Positions 42,568 through 44,979 of a stretch of DNA of 44,979 bases are shown in pieces. Under the pieces are notes generated by a model. The model was not told the DNA's origin and searched no databases. It worked only from the letters and a program-made list of their open reading frames with translations. A program made the position numbers and the translations under genes. The stretch is from Bacilli bacterium. Lineage in GTDB: Bacteria; Bacillota_I; Bacilli_A; RFN20; CAG-826. The stretch spans positions 66,034 through 111,012 of the forward strand of contig JAGCCQ010000015.1 in assembly GCA_017651565.1 (NCBI GenBank). The letters run 5' to 3'. Numbering within the stretch: position 1 is the stretch's first letter; the number at the start of each line of letters is the position of its first letter.

Positions 42568-44643
42568 TTATGTTCTACTTACTGTAACGTCAGCAACGTA
42601 TTCGTTACCAGTTTTCATAATTAAATCAACTTTTATAGACCATCCCAAAGTTGAACCATTATCTAATTTTGTTTTGTTAGGGAATTGCTTTGAGAATGTA
42701 TTTTGATCAAATGTATCGCCAGATTGGAATAAATCATCTTTACGAACATATGATAAATTTTCAAATTTCATAGAAGCGTCATTTCTAATAAGAGTTAACT
42801 CAACAAAGTTTTTATAAAGATTATTAGTGATTGTTCCAAGAGAATTATCCGCGATTAAAGTAGCACCACTAGTCTTAGGATTAGTAGTCAATGAATCCTG
42901 TCTATAATTAACATTTCTGTTTGCTAATCTTGCGTCAACGTGCCAAATTCTAATTCCAGGATAAGCTAAGTCATCTAAAGAACCACCGGTTCCATGAATA
43001 GAAGGATGTTCTACTGCGTGGAATTTATTTAATCCAGTTGGAGTATATAAATCAATCAAGATATATTCATCGAATGGAGAATTTGGTGTATCTACATCAG
43101 GTTTAAGCATGATGATATCGTGACTATCAACTAAACCGCCAATTGTTATTGTTCCTTCAAATTCAGGAATATATGGATCTGCCCATCCAAATAACATTAA
43201 TGAATAAGGGTCATGAGTTAATAAACTTGCAGATTGCATATTTGCATCACCTGCATAGAATCTTTCACTCTCTGTGTATGAATAATAATCAGCGATACCA
43301 AACATATGTCCGGTTTCATGGATATATGTAAATGGATCAAATTGCATATATGACATTTTCATGCCTACAGCAGAACCGTAGGAATAGCTCTTTCCAGTTC
43401 TAGAAATAGCTCTTTCAGTTGTTGGATACATGAAGTCATAACTAGCCCACATATAGCCACAAGCGATTGGCTTTTCTGTATTTGCTAAAAATCCTGTTGA
43501 AGATGCAACACTTGCCCACATAGTTCTTCTTTTATCACCTAATTTTCCAGTGATATAGTCAGGGGAACCATAAATCAAAACTACCCCATCTAAATAGCCG
43601 TCACCATCTAAATCGTATGACTTTCTATCTTCGCTAGGATTATTGCTGAAAAACCATTCAACCGCGTTAGTTTTAATGTTATCTGTCGCAGTTGAATCAT
43701 TAACTGTTGTGGAAGTTTTATTATATTCGTACCAATCACTAACTGTGCCCGTTAAAGAAACCTTATTGAAAGACTCTTTCTCATAGTACGTTTTGACACT
43801 TTCATAACCAATTTGGCTCGAACTTCCAAAGAAGACAGTTTCTATATCGTTTTTAACATTTTCGTACTTTGTTATGTATTTATCAGAGTCTGTAAACTTA
43901 ACAGGAATAATCAACATTTTAGGTGTTCCTGATTTAGGCAGCATAGGTGCACCTGAGTTATGTTCTAAGTCTGTTAAAGTATAATCTAAAGGTGTCTTTT
44001 CAATTGTGTAACCAGCACCATCAAACATTTCAATTTCTTTTGTGGCTGATTTAGTAACGCCATCTAGAGTATAAGAAATTTTTACGTTATATTTTCCAGG
44101 AGTAGAAGTATCAACAGCACTTGTGTCGATTTCAGGTTCTACTACTTCTTTAAAACCATTTTGATAAACTGCATTTGCTTCACAAGAAAAATTAAATGTT
44201 TTTCCAGTGTAGTAAACTGAACGATAATTATTTACTTCTAACATAGTTAATTGTTTCTTTTCAACGTTAATCTCACATCTAAAATTGAGAACATCAGATT
44301 TTAGATAGACATATGTACTTCCTTCTTTAAGAGCTTTTGTATTACCGGCTTCATCAATAGAAAGAATACTAGAGTCTTCAACTGAATATTTAGCCCCTTC
44401 GATAAATAAAGTTGTGTTATCGAAAATCGTTTTTTCGCCTTCAAGAACTCTGTAATAGTAAAAAGTATATGTCTCCCCAATGACATAGTCTTTTTTATAT
44501 GTGCTTAATCTAATATTATATTGTTCTTCTTTATATTCATCTCCTAAAGGAGTGTTTTCTTTAATGAAGTTAAAAATAGAACAGCTAGACAAAGCACATC
44601 CTAATAATGGTAAGAAAGCTAAAAACAATTTTTTTCTCTTCAT
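42568..44643 (-). CDS. M6-family metalloprotease-domain lipoprotein (second copy)
   Basis: A 691-residue relative of the 29280 gene. Signal peptide to ALSSC (C21 lipidated). Two extra N-terminal beta/Ig-like domains (about 40-130 and 132-206) replace the Pro-rich stalk of the first copy. The catalytic part then shares YDLDGDGYLDGVVLIYG, HETGHMFGIAD (H442, E443, H446, D452), DPYSLMLFGWADPYIP and GIRIWHVDARL with that copy, so both are probably active zinc proteases. The ATG has no Shine-Dalgarno; TGGTAAAAT ends seven bases upstream (extended -10), again suggesting a leaderless message. It is followed by the alpha/beta hydrolase gene. Confidence 0.9.
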   Translation of the reverse strand: MKRKKLFLAFLPLLGCALSSCSIFNFIKENTPLGDEYKEEQYNIRLSTYKKDYVIGETYTFYYYRVLEGEKTIFDNTTLFIEGAKYSVEDSSILSIDEAGNTKALKEGSTYVYLKSDVLNFRCEINVEKKQLTMLEVNNYRSVYYTGKTFNFSCEANAVYQNGFKEVVEPEIDTSAVDTSTPGKYNVKISYTLDGVTKSATKEIEMFDGAGYTIEKTPLDYTLTDLEHNSGAPMLPKSGTPKMLIIPVKFTDSDKYITKYENVKNDIETVFFGSSSQIGYESVKTYYEKESFNKVSLTGTVSDWYEYNKTSTTVNDSTATDNIKTNAVEWFFSNNPSEDRKSYDLDGDGYLDGVVLIYGSPDYITGKLGDKRRTMWASVASSTGFLANTEKPIACGYMWASYDFMYPTTERAISRTGKSYSYGSAVGMKMSYMQFDPFTYIHETGHMFGIADYYSYTESERFYAGDANMQSASLLTHDPYSLMLFGWADPYIPEFEGTITIGGLVDSHDIIMLKPDVDTPNSPFDEYILIDLYTPTGLNKFHAVEHPSIHGTGGSLDDLAYPGIRIWHVDARLANRNVNYRQDSLTTNPKTSGATLIADNSLGTITNNLYKNFVELTLIRNDASMKFENLSYVRKDDLFQSGDTFDQNTFSKQFPNKTKLDNGSTLGWSIKVDLIMKTGNEYVADVTVSRT

Positions 44644-44650
44644 ATTTTAT

Positions 44651-44659
44651 ATTTTACCA
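44651..44659 (-). promoter_or_regulatory. Extended -10 of the second M6 protease gene
   Basis: TGGTAAAAT on the minus strand ends seven bases before the ATG. There is no clear -35. The geometry matches the promoter of the first M6 gene. Confidence 0.45.
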
Positions 44660-44696
44660 CACTATTTTTATATAAGAGTTAATTATTAATTAAATT

Positions 44697-44722
44697 AAAA
44701 AGTCTAGCATGTTAACTAGACT
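44697..44722 (-). terminator. Terminator of the thioesterase gene
   Basis: On the minus strand AGTCTAG and CTAGACT form a 7-bp stem with an 8-base loop, followed by TTTTTAATTT. Confidence 0.7.
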
Positions 44723-44742
44723 GTTTAATGGTTCTTAACTTT

Positions 44743-44979
44743 TTATTTTCCTTTTGCTAAATCTTTTAAAACATGGAATAAACCAGGGAATTTTTGTTCG
44801 CCAAGAATAACTGGTTTACCATCTATAGTTATGAAACAAGATTCAGTATCGCCTTCAAAAATAAGTACGCCATCTTTCTTCATTTCATAATGAGCAGTTA
44901 AAACAATGCTATTGAATGCTTTAACTGAAACTTCAATCTCGACTTCATCTCCAAATGTTGATGGTTTTTTAAATTTAAT
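44743..44979 (-). CDS. Hotdog-fold acyl-CoA thioesterase, C-terminal part
   Basis: The last 78 residues of a gene that enters from the right edge; the start is outside the window. The segment KKPSTFGDEVEIEVSVKAF then MKKDGVLIFEGDTESCFI and DGKPVILGEQKFP is the C-terminal half of YbgC/FadM-type 4HBT thioesterases, which hydrolyse acyl-CoA or acyl-ACP. The catalytic Asp near the N-terminus is not in view. It ends in LAKGK and a TAA, followed by a terminator. Confidence 0.8.
   Translation of the reverse strand: MKFKKPSTFGDEVEIEVSVKAFNSIVLTAHYEMKKDGVLIFEGDTESCFITIDGKPVILGEQKFPGLFHVLKDLAKGK

Overview
This is about 45 kb of AT-rich, densely packed chromosome. All but one of the roughly 31 genes are on the minus strand. 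The standard bacterial code fits: TGA is used as a stop (fRMsr at 7621-7623, the second RCK gene at 10479-10481) and Trp is TGG. Strong AGGAGG-type ribosome sites, many Cys-anchored lipoproteins, an Opp transporter whose ATPases carry long insertions, and the absence of any LPXTG signal suggest an uncultured, probably gut-associated, low-GC Bacillota lineage near the Bacilli/Mollicutes border. That placement is inference; there is no rRNA here to confirm it.

Region 1 (1-11.6 kb) is metabolic and stress housekeeping. It holds the N-terminal part of asparagine synthetase A behind a YgjV-like membrane protein, and a divergent PLP enzyme of the methionine gamma-lyase/YnbB family. Then come an SDR reductase behind elongation factor P, a DMT transporter and a small lipoprotein. 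A tight operon follows: free-methionine-R-sulfoxide reductase, MsrA, a GH13 glycosidase and a PlsC-type acyltransferase. Last are a TetR regulator flanked by two copies of its probable operator, and a K+ uptake operon with a split RCK regulator and TrkH/KtrB.

Region 2 (11.7-29.2 kb) is an extracellular-proteolysis and oligopeptide-import block in two transcription units. The first encodes a giant membrane-anchored subtilisin, a 1015-residue OppA and a lipoprotein, and ends in a terminator. The second encodes another lipoprotein, then OppB, OppC, OppD and OppF. Three Opp parts are much enlarged: OppC has an extracytoplasmic insert of about 380 residues, OppD about 390 mostly helical residues after its Q-loop, and OppF about 170 just before its Q-loop.

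Region 3 (29.3-44.6 kb) is a surface lipoprotein island. It has two M6-type metalloproteases, proline-rich stalk proteins, a protein with two Cys/His zinc-ribbon-like repeats, and a 1354-residue lipoprotein combining a collagen-like KGD stalk with several InlB-type repeats. A DUF3899-like membrane protein and an alpha/beta hydrolase lie between. A thioesterase gene runs off the right edge.

Taken together, ten lipoproteins, three extracellular proteases and a remodelled peptide importer look like a protein-scavenging and adhesion apparatus: bind at the surface, cut proteins, capture peptides with OppA and import them through OppBCDF. No CRISPR array, tRNA, rRNA, insertion sequence or phage gene was seen. 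No gene-free stretch exceeds about 205 bases.
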